From contig JAULJL010000025.1 of the NCBI GenBank assembly GCA_030761205.1, positions 7,507,501-7,571,500 on the forward strand: a DNA stretch of 64,000 nucleotides, in the 5' to 3' direction. A program made the translations under genes and the position numbers. Positions 52,319 to 64,000 of this stretch are shown here, piece by piece. Positions within the stretch are counted from its first letter, which is position 1. The number at the start of each line of letters is the position of its first letter. This stretch comes from Fremontodendron californicum. Taxonomy: Eukaryota; Streptophyta; Magnoliopsida; Malvales; Malvaceae. The notes below the pieces were generated by a model. The model was not told where the DNA came from, did not search any database, and worked only from the letters and a program-made list of their open reading frames with translations.

Positions 52319-55300
52319 TGTCGCAACCTAAAAAATAACAAGTCTCATCGCAAGACTTTATATTCGTTAAGTGTGACATTAAAAAAAATCGAGGAAAAGT
52401 CGACTTAATTCCTCTTGAAAAATGAAGGTTTTTTTAAATGACCTTGAAAAAGACATGGAGTCGCCACCAATCTTTTTTAGCTAGGAGTGATCGGGCAACT
52501 ATTAAAATCGATTTTGTAAAATATTTTAAAATTAATTAAAATATTTTTAAAACCAATTTCAAGTTTCCTTTTTAAACCATAGAAATCAAAGAAGCGGGTT
52601 TGGGACTCGGTTACGTGTGGGGAAGGATTAGCACCCCCACAACGCTCGTATAAAACAGTACCTTACTAATCGAGTGTTATCTCAAGTCTCAAAAAAAAGT
52701 TGATTTTAAATTTAGTATTTCAAGTTAATTCCCAATTTAAAGAAAAATAATTCCATTTTTATTTGAAAATAATCCAGAATTTATTAATTCAAAATTTTCA
52801 TATATTTCCCAACAAAAGTGCCAAAATATAGAAATTTTTATTTATTTGAAAAAAATTTCGAATCATTCTCGTTTTAAAGAAGATATTCCGTTATTAATGA
52901 TAATTGATGATATTCTCCCCAGCAAACCCGACAGAGAACTCATGAATTATTTTAACTCGGGAATATCTTTATTTTATTGAAAATCATTATTTTTTTCAAA
53001 ACATTTAAAAAATTGAATATGAACAAGTGTGACATAAATAAAATGACATAGTAAAGTCTAGATAATATAATGCAACCTAAATGACATGATATATTTTAAA
53101 TGGCATAGTATATTCTAGATGAAATGAAATATCCTAAGTATCATGGTATATTCTAAGTGAAATGAAATATCCTAAATAAAATGTAATATCTTAAGTGACA
53201 TAATATATTCTATATGGAATGAAATATCTTAAGTAACATGATATGTTCTAAATGAAATGATACAACTTAAATAACATGATATTCCAAATGAAATGGTATG
53301 ATTTAAATGACATGATTTTCTAAATGAAGTGATATGATTTAAATGACATGGCAAATTTAAATAATATGGCATATTTTAAATGACATGGTATATGGTATAA
53401 TCTAAATGACATGGAATATAATCTAAATGATATGAAACATAAAATAATGCTATCATGTAATATGCATGAAAATAAAAATAAAATAACAACGCATGAACAT
53501 AATATATGCTAATAATGTGACAAAAATAAATAACTAAATAAAAAGCATAGGATAGCATGTAATATTCAAAACCATATAACAAACAACATAACACCATAAA
53601 ATAAATCAAAATAATAACAATATCATAGAAATTATCATAGCAAAAATCACATATTATATAAAATGCAAGAATATGGAAAATACCATGCATGAAAGTGTAT
53701 TTTTTCCTTTAATTAAGGAAATCCGTATATCTAAAAAGATATCCGGCTACCTTAGGAAAATATATTTAATTAAATTTTCTAAAATAAAAATACTTTGTGA
53801 TTTGTTTGAAAACAATTTTGAAAGAAACTTGAATGAAGATTGAAACCCTAGCCAAACCCTTTAAAAATGGCTCTAAGTTCCTAAGTTTAAAATCCCGGAC
53901 TTGACCACCCTTAACTCAAGTTTATAAAATCATTTTTAGAATTTAAAAAGGCTTAGAAATTATCCTAAGACAGTAGCTAAAGTTTCTAACCAATCCCCTC
54001 TAAATACCTTAGCCAAATTTAACAATTGTTTTTCTTTTGAATTCAATTCTGCCTCTACTATCTAGTTTTAAAACATGATTTTTTTAACATATTTTAAAAA
54101 TTAAGAAAACATCTAAAAAAATTACTGGAAACTATGAACATGTAAAACTACACGAGAAACAATTGGTTTAATTTTCTGATTAAAGATGGCTTCCCAGAAA
54201 AATCGAGAAAGTCTGAAAACTGGGTGAAAAACTTTTTTGCCAAAACACATTTTTTTTTGCTTTTGTAAAATCATTTAAAAATCAAAGTAAAAATGTTGGA
54301 GACTCTCCTAAAGACCCACAAACAGAAGCTAGCACTTTTAAAAAGTTAGACAAAAATTGGCTAAGTAAAAAAAATCACAAAGGTAGAATAATCAATTTGA
54401 CAACTCTTTAATTTTCCACACGTATGCTCAAGTAAGCATGACTTTGAACCATTGATTGGCCTAAGTCATAAATCATGTGGCATGACATGAAATGCATGAT
54501 CATACAGCAAATTGAATGCAAGATTTAAAACCTAAATGACATGAAAAATGCATGGCATAGAGAATATGGCCTAGACCTAAAATGAACTTGCATAGCATTT
54601 AATGCAACTTAGGTCTAAAATGCATGAAATGCATGGACTTGCAAATGAGACCTAGACCTAAAAAATACATGGCAATAACACAAACACATGGCAAACTAAA
54701 TACAAGACTAAAAAGGAAACATGCTAAACTAAGCAATCATAATGCAAATGCATGAATATAGCTAGACATTTTCACAAACACATGGCATGGTCTATAGCTA
54801 ACCTACCACAATCAAGCTAACCTACCATAATCAATCTAATCTACCACAAGTAAGCTAACCTACCACAACAAATCACATTAACAAGATCAAACACAAAATC
54901 ATTTAACAAAAGTGATTCATTCAACCATGATGAAAAATAGAGAAAAACTTGTTTTCTTGATTTCTTTTAAACAACAAAGTAGAAGCTCCTTAGAACTTAT
55001 TTTAAAAAACAAGTTTATTTCATAAAAGAGAATAAAATTACAATAAAAATATCAAAATCATGTCAACAAAGTATGAGAAAAACATGAAAGAACATAGCTA
55101 CCTTGCTCTAGCTTTCCAAATCAAGAAGTAGCAAGCCAAACCTTACTTTTTTCTTCTCCTTTTTTCTCCTCTCTTTTTCCTTTCTTTTTTTTTTCTCTCT
55201 TTTTTCCCTTAGATACTGCCTTTATTCAGCCCGCCAAGCTCCAGCAAAAATCTGAATTCCCCTCTCCAAAAAGGCTTGGCCAAATGGTATAAGAATTGTG

Positions 55301-57074
55301 TAGAATGTTGTAGTTTTTTCCTAACCAATTTTGACCCAATGGCCTTTAATTCTAGATGCTTTCTATGTAAAATCCCACCATTAGATTGGAATAATCAACT
55401 CCTAAATATGATGTCATGAAGATGTCATAAATAGGATGCCATAAATATGGCATCATCTCTCTCCATCTATTGGCCCATGTGTCCCGATTTCAAAGGCTTG
55501 ATCAAGAAAAATAACTACCTTCCTCTTCACTCTTGGCCCTTTGATCTAAAATCTCAACAAAATCACTCTCCATTATGGGCTTGGCTGATTGCCCTTTGAA
55601 AAACCAACCCAATCTCTAATTTTTTAAAGGCCTTCTTCGATTTCTTCGGTGAAATGACCTTTTTGACCCCCAAACCAAATTAAATAGAAAACGGACTCCA
55701 AATTCAAATTTTTATTTCTAAATAATAAAAAATTGAATTCTGGAAGTTTTCATAATTTTTGGAGCCCATTTGCTATTTTCAGATTTTTCTTCTAAAATTG
55801 CCCCTTTGTGCACCCGAACTTTTATCATTTTTTAAACGAGCTCCGAATCCAAATTTTTATTCACCAATCTCTTTCAAAAAATTTAAAAACTTTATATGGA
55901 AGTTTTCATAATTTTTGGAGCTCATTTGCTATTTTTTTGGGATTTATCTGCTTGAATTACTACATAGTGGGCCCGAGATTTGGCCATTTTGCAAACGAAC
56001 TCCAAATCCTGATTTTCTTTCTCCAATCTCTTCCAAATAATTTAAGAATGAGATCTGCAAATTTTCAGAATTTTTGGAGCTCATTTGGTAGTTTTTCAGG
56101 ATTTATCTTCTTGAATTTCTGCATAGGGGACCCGGGATTTGGCCATTTTGTAAATGAACTCCGAATCCGGATTTTCTTTCTCCAATCTCTTTGAAATGGT
56201 TTAAGAATAAGATCTGAAAATTTTTAAAATTTTTGGAGTTCATTTGCTATTTTTCCCAAATTATCCAATTTTCCCCTTTTACCTCTGAAGCCCGATTTTG
56301 CTCAAAACAAGTCCGATTTTCAGATTTTCTTTTCCTGCGCCTCTTTCATATATTGAATCAGAGTTGGTCCAAAAATGCCCAATTTTTACGATCAAATTCC
56401 CTTCCAATTTGGTTTTTCCTCTTTTCACAGTTGGGAATTTCCTCATTTTTCTTTTTTTTTCTCTAATCGGCTCTTTTCTCGGATTTTCTACAAATTGGGC
56501 CTTATGCTATCCTTGTTTAATCACCCCTCATCAATTAAGGGCTTTAGTTTTACCGAATCGGGCCATTTCTGTAATTTTCTCCAATTTCACCAAAATCCAC
56601 TAAAAACCTAATTTTCGATTTTCTTCCGGATTGACTTTTCCTTCAATTTTTCTTCCAAGTAGCTTCTCCATTACCCATAACCAGTGCTTATATTTCATTT
56701 GGAACCCTCAATTTTGACCAATTTGATCGTTTAAGCCTTTTTCCCTAAATTTCCCGAACTAGGGTTTCCTTTCTATTGAATCTCCGTAACCCAACTTTCG
56801 AACTCCATATTTTTCAATGTAGACCTCAGATTATCAAAATTCTTTCACCATTTTTCAATTGAACTCCAAATCTTCATTTTGAAAGTGGGTTGACTTTTTA
56901 GTAGTTGACTTTTTGGGGTTGACTTTTTCAAGTTTGACTTTTTATGTCTGCTTTCTTAAACTAAGTCTCGGAGTACCACCTGCAGGATGAGAAAAGTCTT
57001 TTTGCGTTCTGAAACAACACTTTAAGAAGAAAACATACTTGTTTTAGTGTTCTAGACAAAATTAGGTGTCTACA
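52319..57074 (-). mobile_element. Giant 3' LTR, 4.8 kb
   Basis: It runs from TGTCGCAACC at 52319 to GGTGTCTACA at 57074; on the minus strand it starts TGTAGACACC. It matches 29396-34539 along its length with many small differences. It contains the 159-bp units (55690-56260). A polypurine tract touches its right edge, so it is the 3' LTR of a minus-strand element whose 5' LTR begins at 63972. Frames in it are chance. Confidence 0.85.
55690..56260. repeat. 159-bp tandem repeat in the giant 3' LTR
   Basis: Units with anchors near 55690, 55845, 56005 and 56163 are spaced about 155-160 bp. They are homologous to 33230-33860. Units within this LTR differ from each other as much as from those in the other LTR. 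Confidence 0.8.
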
Positions 57075-57089
57075 ACTGCCCCTCTTTGA
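57075..57089 (-). other. Polypurine tract of the giant-LTR element
   Basis: Minus-strand TCAAAGAGGGGCAGT directly precedes the LTR start TGTAGACACC. It fixes orientation and shows that 57075-63971 is the internal region. Confidence 0.8.
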
Positions 57090-57173
57090 CTATTGATGAG
57101 AATCAGGAATCAGGCAAAGATAAACAAACACTAATTTTGTCCGGTTAGCGAAATCTCATGTGAAGTAAAGGAA

Positions 57174-57310
57174 AGGGAGTTTTCATTTTCATTTTCATTT
57201 TCATTTTCATTTTTCATTTTTCATTTTTCATTTTTCATTTTTCATTTTTTTTATTTTTTATTTTTTATTTTTTATTTTTTTTTCATTTTTTAATTTTTTC
57301 TTTTTTTCAT
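57174..57310. repeat. TTTTCA / TTTTTCA microsatellite
   Basis: Runs of TTTTCATTTTCA, then TTTTTCATTTTTCA, then TTTTTTA decay rightward into poly-T. On the element's coding strand this is a purine-rich GAAAAT repeat near the 3' end. Confidence 0.9.
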
Positions 57311-57474
57311 TAAAAAAGCTATAAAGTGAAGATTTGTCCTTAAATTGAGTTCCCTGACTAATCAAGGCTCGACCCGCCTTAAGGAAATGAGTTCGATTCA
57401 CAAGAGAAGAAATGACCTCGACGATTGTCTCGAGGTCTTAACCTGTCTTGTTCTCAGCTGTGCTATAAATTATG

Positions 57475-58620
57475 GGTATCTCCTCCAGAAGCTTCGGCTA
57501 TCGCCACCAAAGACTTGCTTATTTTTCAACAAAAAAAAAATTAAAACTCTTGATATCTCCATAGAGGCTCGGCTATCACTACCGAATACTTTCTCAGTAT
57601 TTAAAATTTGTAAAATTCTGGGTATCTCCTCCAAAAGCTTCAGTTATCACCACCGAAGACTTTCTCACTATTTAAAATTTGTAAAATTTTGGGTATCACC
57701 TCCAGAAGCTTCAGCTATCAATACCGAAGACTTGTTCATTTTTTAAAATTTGTAAAAATTTTGGGTATCACCTCCATAAGCTTCAGCTATCACTACCGAA
57801 GACTTGTTCATTTTTAAAAAACGTATTAAAATTCTGGGTATTTCCTCTAGAAGCTTGAGCTATCACTACCAAAGACTTGTTCATTTTAAAAATGTAAAAT
57901 TCTGGGTTCAACAGGTTCAAAATAAAAGAAAGTACCTCGACGGTGGTCTAGGGGCTCGACTCATTTGAGAGGCAGAACGAGTTCGAATTTAAAACAATAT
58001 AACTCGGCAGTGGACTCGGAACTTAACTCATTTGAGAAGCAAAACGAGTTCGATTATACCTAAAAACTTTGAGAGATGAAGCAAATGCTTCATGATGCAA
58101 ATGCAAATGTCTTTAGTTTGATGCAAATGTCTTTGATGCAAATGTAAATGACTTGATTTAATGCAAATTTTCTTGATGCAGATTCAAATGACTTAGACTA
58201 ATGCAAATGCTTCTTGATGTAGATGCAGATGTTGAATAAAATTTTGGATATCTCCTCCAGAAGTTTCGGCTATCACCACCAAAGACTTGCTCATTTTTAG
58301 AACTGTAAAACTCTGGATAACTCTTCCAGAAGAAGATTTCTCATTTTTCAAAATTATAAAACCCTGGATATTTCCACCAGAGGCTTCAGCTATCATCACT
58401 GAAGACTTGTTCACTTTTTAAAAAATTTAAAACTCTGGATATCTCCACAGAGGCTTCGGCTATCACTACCAAAGACTTGTTCCCTTTTCAAAAAATTTTA
58501 AAACTCTGGATATCTCCACAGAGGCTTTGGCTATCACTACCAAAGACTTTCCCTGTTCAAAAAATTTTAAAACTCTGGATATCTCCACAGAGGCTTCGGC
58601 TATCACCACAGAAGACTTGA
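57475..58620. repeat. Repeat field with AGAAGCTTCGGCTATCACC motif
   Basis: About a dozen units contain TCTGGGTATCTCC, AGAAGCTTCGGCTATCAC and ACCGAAGACTTG, separated by A/T spacers of varying length (spacing about 65-125 bp). One frame on the minus strand (58193-58414) repeats the peptide VVIAETSGGDIQ, but stops occur elsewhere. It lies in the 3' part of the internal region, where Tat/Ogre elements often carry arrays. Confidence 0.8.
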
Positions 58621-59095
58621 TCATTTTTTAAAAAAATCGTGTCAAAAATTATACCCAAAAGCTTTGAGAAGAGATGCAGATGCACATGTCTTTAACAAGG
58701 TGCTCATGCTTCGTGGTGCAAATGCGAATGGCTAGGATTGATGCAAATGCTTCATGATGCAAATGCAAATGCTTCTTGATGCAAATGCTCTTAGATTGAT
58801 GCAACTACTTCATGGAATGATGCAGATGCCTCGACTAATCATGTTCCCGTAAGTGGTCTATGAACAGTGTAACTGCAGTTACCACACAATAATGAAAATA
58901 CAATGGTTCTAGAAATGATGCAATTGCTTGAGATGATGCAAATGCGAATTCCATGAAGGATGTAAATGTAAAGGTAAAATGCAGATGCTTATGGAATAAT
59001 GCCCATGCAAATACCCATGAATGATGCAAATGCTTGCCAACACTGTGCAGATGCAAAGCTCAAAAAAGATGAGTACTCATGAGTGATGCAAATGC
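58070..59095. repeat. GATGCAAATG short-repeat field
   Basis: GATGCAAATG and GATGCAGATG recur many times between 58070 and 59095, most densely at 58075-58230 and 58670-59095, interleaved with the previous repeat. Spacing is irregular (10-40 bp). Confidence 0.8.
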
Positions 59096-61536
59096 CCCCG
59101 GTCGTTTTTCTAGACTTTGGCTTAGCCTCTCACATTCATTTTTCCTTTTCAAATCAGAGTATATCTTCAATTCATTTTGGCTGTTCTCTTTGCCCCAACA
59201 GTTTTCAAACTCTCATCAACAAAGGTCTGAAACGGGTTCTATTTCTTCTTCTCATATCTGGAAATCAAAACCTATCCTAGCAGTTCTATACCTTAAGGTT
59301 AGAAAAACCCTTGCCTCATGTCAACATCAAGAATGGGTGCTTCAAAACATATCTTTATTTGTTTTCTCATTTTAAAAACTTTTGAACAAAAATATTAACC
59401 CTACAGTGTGTAATGTACAAATCTTTTGAAGATTGATGATCACTATTAGAAATTTCTCTATATGTCAATCTAGTTTTTTTGAACTGGGATTGGCAAGGCT
59501 TGGTACGAAAAAAATTTTGGTTTTTCAAGGAAATCTTCACAACAAAAATGTATGTCCCTTCTAATCTGACAAATGGAATAGGTTTTATAAATCATGAATT
59601 CATTGAGAACCCAAACAAATTCAACATTCTTTTAGTTTCCATATCAAGGTATTTTGACAGGCGTCAAGATTGGTCGGGATGTTTAAATAGAAAAGTGTAA
59701 TTTTGGGAAAAAAAAAAGTTCCGATTTTTTGAAGACAATCCTCCGAATGAGAGCTGTCAATTTGGAAGTTTCATAAATTCTTAGATGTTCCTCGATGACC
59801 ACTTCTTAAAGATGACCTTCTCTTTTGTGGTATCGACACTATCATAGATGGCATCAAAAATTTCCATTGTACTCTAGACCGCCCGTTTTTGAGTTTTTGC
59901 CCTAGAATCCCATTCTTTCCTCTCTCTTTTTTCTTTTTTTTGTTCTACCATGCACTTGAGAATTCTAAATTCTTCCTTAGTGAAATGATAACTCGATAAG
60001 ATGGGATAAAATCTAAGGAAAAACCCTTCAAATTAAATATTCATACTTGATCAAAATGGACTTTTAAAGCATGTAATGTAGGCCATGGTTCAGAATTCAA
60101 AAAGAAAAGATAAATAGGCCCAAAATATGTGTTTGAGGATAATTAGATCAAGGATCATTTCTTGAGGAGGATTCCCTTTGAAGCATTTGTCCCTTTTGGA
60201 CTTCTCATTCTTTTTTACTTTGCTCTTTTTCTTTTTTGCTTTTGGCTTTCATTTGCCATACTTTTTCACATTTTTTTTTTGTTTTGTTCTTGGCTTCCAT
60301 TTCGCCATCTTTTCCTTTTTTTTTTTACTTCGACAGAGTGAGCCCGTATTTATTCGGGGCTCAATTTGCTTTGTATCTGTCTTTGAGTTAGGACTCTTTT
60401 TTTTCTTTGAGAAGATCTTTCCTCGCATTTGCCCCCCAGTGTAGAGGATGATCCTTGATCAGGGTTCGAAGAAGAAAGAATCCTTTTGGCTCAAAAAGGG
60501 TGACTATGTAGAATTTCTTTTTGCGAAAAGGATATGAAAGATGACCATTCATCATATCAAGCCCGAATATTCTCATTGAAAATAAATCCCTAGGGGAATA
60601 GATAATCAGAATTTCATTTTGCACTTTGGAATCATCCGAATTCTCATAATGATGATATCACAATTTTTCTTCGTTTTTTTCTTTTCTTTTTTTTCTCATG
60701 CCCGCAATGATGCATGCATTAATCCCTCCTTATTCACCATGTATTTATCATTTCCACATATGATGCCCCAATTTGATTAACCATGAGAATTTGTTTCAAC
60801 GAGGAAACATAGCAAGTCTAGGTCTATTTTGAAAAGGCTGAGTTTCAATTCTGGGTTCTTTGAAGAGACAAGGAAAATATGACCCAAAAATGGGTTTTCT
60901 CTGGGCATGGGATAATCTAGTTTAATCATTGTGCCCCAGGGTGTCAATCATGAAGTGATGTTTGGGCAATTAGTGTTTTGTGGTTGTTGAAAATGACATG
61001 AATGGTTTTGGCACAATATTGACACACAGCAAATTACCATGATCTAAATTCTTGAAAGAATGTCTTATTTGTTTGAATTTCAAGGAGTTCGAAAATTTTT
61101 CAAAAAGTTCGTTCCTTTGTTCATAGCCTAGACTAGGATCTACATCTTTGCTTATTCTATGATGACAATGGTTTATGAAGTTCAATCATTCATATTAGGT
61201 TTTCCAAGTGGTCTCGGTTCAAGGGATTTAGGCCTAGGAAAGCCTAAAAGAGAGGGAAAAAGGTATTGAGTCATTTGTAACAATGATCATCAATATTCTC
61301 GAGACTATCCATTATTAAAACTTCCTTAATGCTTGTTTTTGCAAATTCAAATTATTGTTAAAACACAATAAACACAAAGCATTTAAAATTCAAAATTCAT
61401 TTAATTCATATGAATGTCGACACGAGACAAGTGTTTTCATCATGAGGTATGAAACTACATGTATCATGATTTTCCTATTGACATGCCTTCGGAGATAACA
61501 ATTCTTATCCTCAAAAATCTTCGAGAGGAAATCGAG
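59096..61536. other. Non-coding internal region of the giant-LTR element
   Basis: No domain is recognised on either strand. The stretch 60210-60340 is T-rich and gives Phe-rich chance frames. A minus-strand frame at 60388-60624 is open for 78 codons without family features. Because the element is a Tat-like one by its gag finger and PBS, this is probably decayed gag-pol flank or untranslated sequence. Confidence 0.4.
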
Positions 61537-61731
61537 CTATGGTAAAACAGATTTCCATTGTTCGATAAGCTCTGGAGTCAAAATGCCATCATGGACAAGA
61601 CCTTCAATTCTTTCTTTCAGTTGTCGACATTTTTCAGTCGAATGCCCAATGGTCCCAATGTGATATTCGCACTTGCTGTTGGGGTCATAGTTTTTAGCTG
61701 ACGAAGAAAGCTCTTTAAAGCTAAGCCAGTT
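61537..61731 (-). pseudogene. Relict gag zinc-finger region (Tat/Ogre-like)
   Basis: One open minus-strand stretch reads NYDPNSKCEYHIGTIGHSTE, then KCRQLKERIEGLVHDG and TPELIEQW. The spacing C-x2-H-x5-H-x4-C and the phrase GHSTE..C..LK...E.L...G are characteristic of the gag of Tat/Ogre elements. It ends with a TAG at 61537-61539. Upstream frames are broken by a stop after about 12 residues. This is the only coding trace found in the 6.9-kb internal region, so the element is non-autonomous or heavily eroded. Confidence 0.7.
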
Positions 61732-61739
61732 TCTATTTC

Positions 61740-62850
61740 ATCTTATTAATGTATTTCATGATGAATGAGCTATGAATGTCATGAATGCAATTTGATGCAT
61801 GTGAAGAATATACAAAATGATGTATGGTCATATATAGTGGAAATATGTTGATCATGTAAGTTATAAATGCAACACAACGCTAACATGGTGCTTTTAAAGA
61901 ATAAGAAAAATCAAAGCATGGATATATGCAATGAATGACTATGTATGTTATAAATGCAACACGATGTCAATATGATGCATTTAAAGAATAAGAAAAATCA
62001 ATGCATGGATATATGCAATGAATGACCATGTATGTTCCAGATGCATTTCCCAATGAATGATCATATACACTATGAATGCCACACAATGTCAATTATGATG
62101 AATGTAAACAATGAATGATTGATACAGAGTATAAACAAACAAAATCATGCTGACCATGTGTGTCAGTGAATGCATCCTAATGTTAATATGACCGATTAAT
62201 GCATGAGCATATCATGATGACTATGTCATGAATGCAACCCAAAATCAACATGATTTATATAAACAAATCAATGCATGTAAAGAGTAAACAAATTAATGCA
62301 TGAACAAATATAGAGAATCATGCTGCCTATGTTTGTCATGAATGCAACCTAAAGTCAACATGATGCATGTAAAGAATAAGCAAATTAATGCATGGATATA
62401 TACAGAAAAATCATGCTGATTATGAGTGCATGAATGCAACCTGATGCTAACATGATACATGTAAAGAATGAATAAATTGATACATGGGTATATACAGAAA
62501 AATCATGCTGACTATGAATGCATGAATGCAACCTGATACCAACATGATATATTTAAAGAATGAATAAATTGATACACGGGTATATACAAATAATGACTAT
62601 GCATGTCATAAACGTATTCTACAATGAATGACAATGCAAGCTATGACTGTAACATGATGTCAAAATGATATATGCAAAGAATAAATGAATTAACACAAAA
62701 GTAGATACAAAGAATGACTATGTATATCACAAATGTATTCTACAATGAATAACCATGCATGTTAGGACTATAACATGATGTCAAAATGATACATGTAAAG
62801 AATAAATGAATTAACACAAAGGTATACACAAAGAAATTAACCAATGATTG
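61740..62850. repeat. Tandem repeat field with AATGCATGGATATATGC motif
   Basis: Units of roughly 70-125 bp share ATGAATGCAACCTGATGCCAAC, ATGATGCATGTAAAGAATAA and AATTAATGCATGGATATATAC, with indels. At least ten copies are visible. It lies upstream of the gag trace on the minus strand, that is, in the leader or N-terminal gag region. Confidence 0.75.
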
Positions 62851-63199
62851 CACGAAATTAGTGGGACCTAAATCTTGATTATTCAAAAATCTCATTATAC
62901 AAGATTTGCCTCCAAATTTAATCTATGATTTTTTTAAACATGTTTTCTTAATGAAAAACCAAACATATTCTTTTTCAAAAGAATTTTGGGGTAATGGATT
63001 CTACTATGGTACAATGTCCAAATGTTCATGTAACACTACCGGTTTTATGAAATCATCAAATAAGATCATTATCACCATCCGTTTATTGCAAAAAAAAAAA
63101 AAAAAAAACATTGAGATCAACAATACAACCATAAATGTACATGCTCTATTTACACATGTATGAAATGTGCAAAGTACAAAATGCTGGAAAAAGAATTTT

Positions 63200-63951
63200 T
63201 ATTTTGAATTTCAAAAAGTTAGTGAACACTTGCCCCAACAGTATCCACCCATTTAGGCATTGGGGCAAATTATCACATTTATTAAGGGCGATGTACGTTC
63301 ATCATTGCCTGATCTACAACACCTATTCAGAGTGTAAAATAAATGGCAAAAGATCAGAAGCATTCTTCCATGTGTTCCTAGCTTTGGTGCATCTAACGAA
63401 AATCCAGCATAGCTTCGCCTAGGTTCACTATATGCGGGTGAATCGGTTCTAAAGGCCCCGAATTGCTCCTCACAGTAGCCTGTGAAGGCTTGAAAGGCAC
63501 CCTGATAAAAGCGGGTTCAATTCGTTAGAGTATATTTTCCTAAGCCCATGCAGATTGTTAATCACGAAGGCTTAGGTAATTTAGTACTCCGGAAGTGTTT
63601 CACTAGCCCATGTGGATTGTTAATCATGAAGGCAAATGCACGTGTGGTGCGTGAGGAGGAACAACAAACCTTTCACAACCTATTCTATACCCCTTATTCT
63701 AAATGCCCCAACAAGATCAAACAATGTAAAGCATCAATTAGGCAAAGAATAAATATATACAACAAAATAACTAGAGAACAATAATAATATGTATGCACAT
63801 GAATATGGACATATTTAAAAACATTTTATTATTTTTAAAATTCTCCTTATTATTGAAAAAAAAATGGGAATTAAAATTAAATACCAATTAAATCAACAAA
63901 ACCGAGACTTTGATAACACACGACTAATTCTAAGCCTGACTTTCTAAATAA
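63200..63951 (-). other. 5' leader of the giant-LTR element
   Basis: Homologous to 28651-29375: AAGGGCGATGTACGT, GGTGAATCGGTTCTAA, GATAAAAGCGGGTTCAAT and the AGCCTGACT stretch near 63933 line up. It is untranslated sequence directly downstream of the primer-binding site on the minus strand. Confidence 0.7.
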
Positions 63952-63968
63952 CCCCAGTGGAGTCGCCA
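63952..63968 (-). other. Primer-binding site of the giant-LTR element
   Basis: Minus-strand TGGCGACTCCACTGGGG begins 3 bp from the LTR end GTTGCGACA. One base differs from the copy at 29376-29392. Confidence 0.72.
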
Positions 63969-63971
63969 AGC

Positions 63972-64000
63972 TGTCGCAACTTAAAAAATAACAAGTCTTA
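63972..64000 (-). mobile_element. Start of the giant 5' LTR, cut by the window
   Basis: TGTCGCAACTTAAAAAATAAC matches the left edge of the LTRs at 29396 and 52319. Only 29 bp are inside the window; the rest of this 5' LTR should follow to the right. Confidence 0.75.

Noticed and set aside
55808..56194. 128-codon plus-strand frame with repeated peptide FGHFANEL
   Set aside because: The repeated peptide comes from translating the 159-bp tandem units of the LTR. The same happens at 33539-33751. No evidence of coding.
60178..60444. 88-codon Phe-rich frame on the plus strand
   Set aside because: It results from long T runs in the non-coding internal region, with no homologue motif or start context; membrane-like composition is an artefact.

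Overview
This window reads as intergenic heterochromatin of a flowering plant, probably a eudicot with a large repeat-rich genome. I see no host gene, rRNA or tRNA. The DNA is AT-rich. Every recognisable protein-coding stretch comes from LTR retrotransposons: Tat/Ogre-like, Tekay-like and Galadriel-like chromoviruses, and Athila-like elements. All are broken by stops, frameshifts or deletions. Small DNA transposons (Tourist-like and hAT-like MITEs) sit in the gaps. Lineage names rest on recognising domain motifs by eye; no database search was run.

Layout. 1-3920: pieces of a giant-LTR family in conflicting orientations. 3921-8808: AT-rich DNA with a MITE end, a 0.6 kb direct duplication whose second copy holds a Tourist MITE, and a degenerate hAT-like stretch. 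8809-28650: one old minus-strand Tat-lineage element. It has a 3' LTR (8809-11316), a plus-strand antisense gene with its own TATA box and introns (11.8-25.07 kb), a satellite-like array (25185-26095), and the 3' part of pol (RT thumb, RNase H, second RNase H, integrase). It is interrupted by a non-coding LTR element (9218-11274), a full-length Tekay-like element (12119-22761) and a 173-bp hAT MITE (24026-24198). 28651-34539: leader, primer-binding site and 5.1-kb LTR of the giant-LTR family. 34540-37042: plus-strand 3' end of another Tat-like element carrying a 743-bp hAT insertion. 37043-39482: minus-strand 3' end of an Athila-like element with integrase. 39483-42122: AT-rich. 42123-46367: Galadriel-like chromovirus with both LTRs but most of RT deleted. 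46368-49361: inverted-repeat element, hAT MITE and a double palindrome. 49362-52318: non-autonomous Athila-like element. 52319-64000: giant-LTR element inserted just beyond the Athila polypurine tract. It has a 3' LTR, a 6.9-kb internal region of tandem repeats with a relict gag zinc finger, and a PBS; its 5' LTR starts at 63972 and runs off the window.

Nothing here is likely to make a working protein. The most interesting structures are the Tat element with an antisense intron-containing gene converging on a satellite array, the giant LTR family with internal tandem arrays, a covarying RNA hairpin in the two Athila copies, and several insertions that can be dated relative to each other by target-site duplications.
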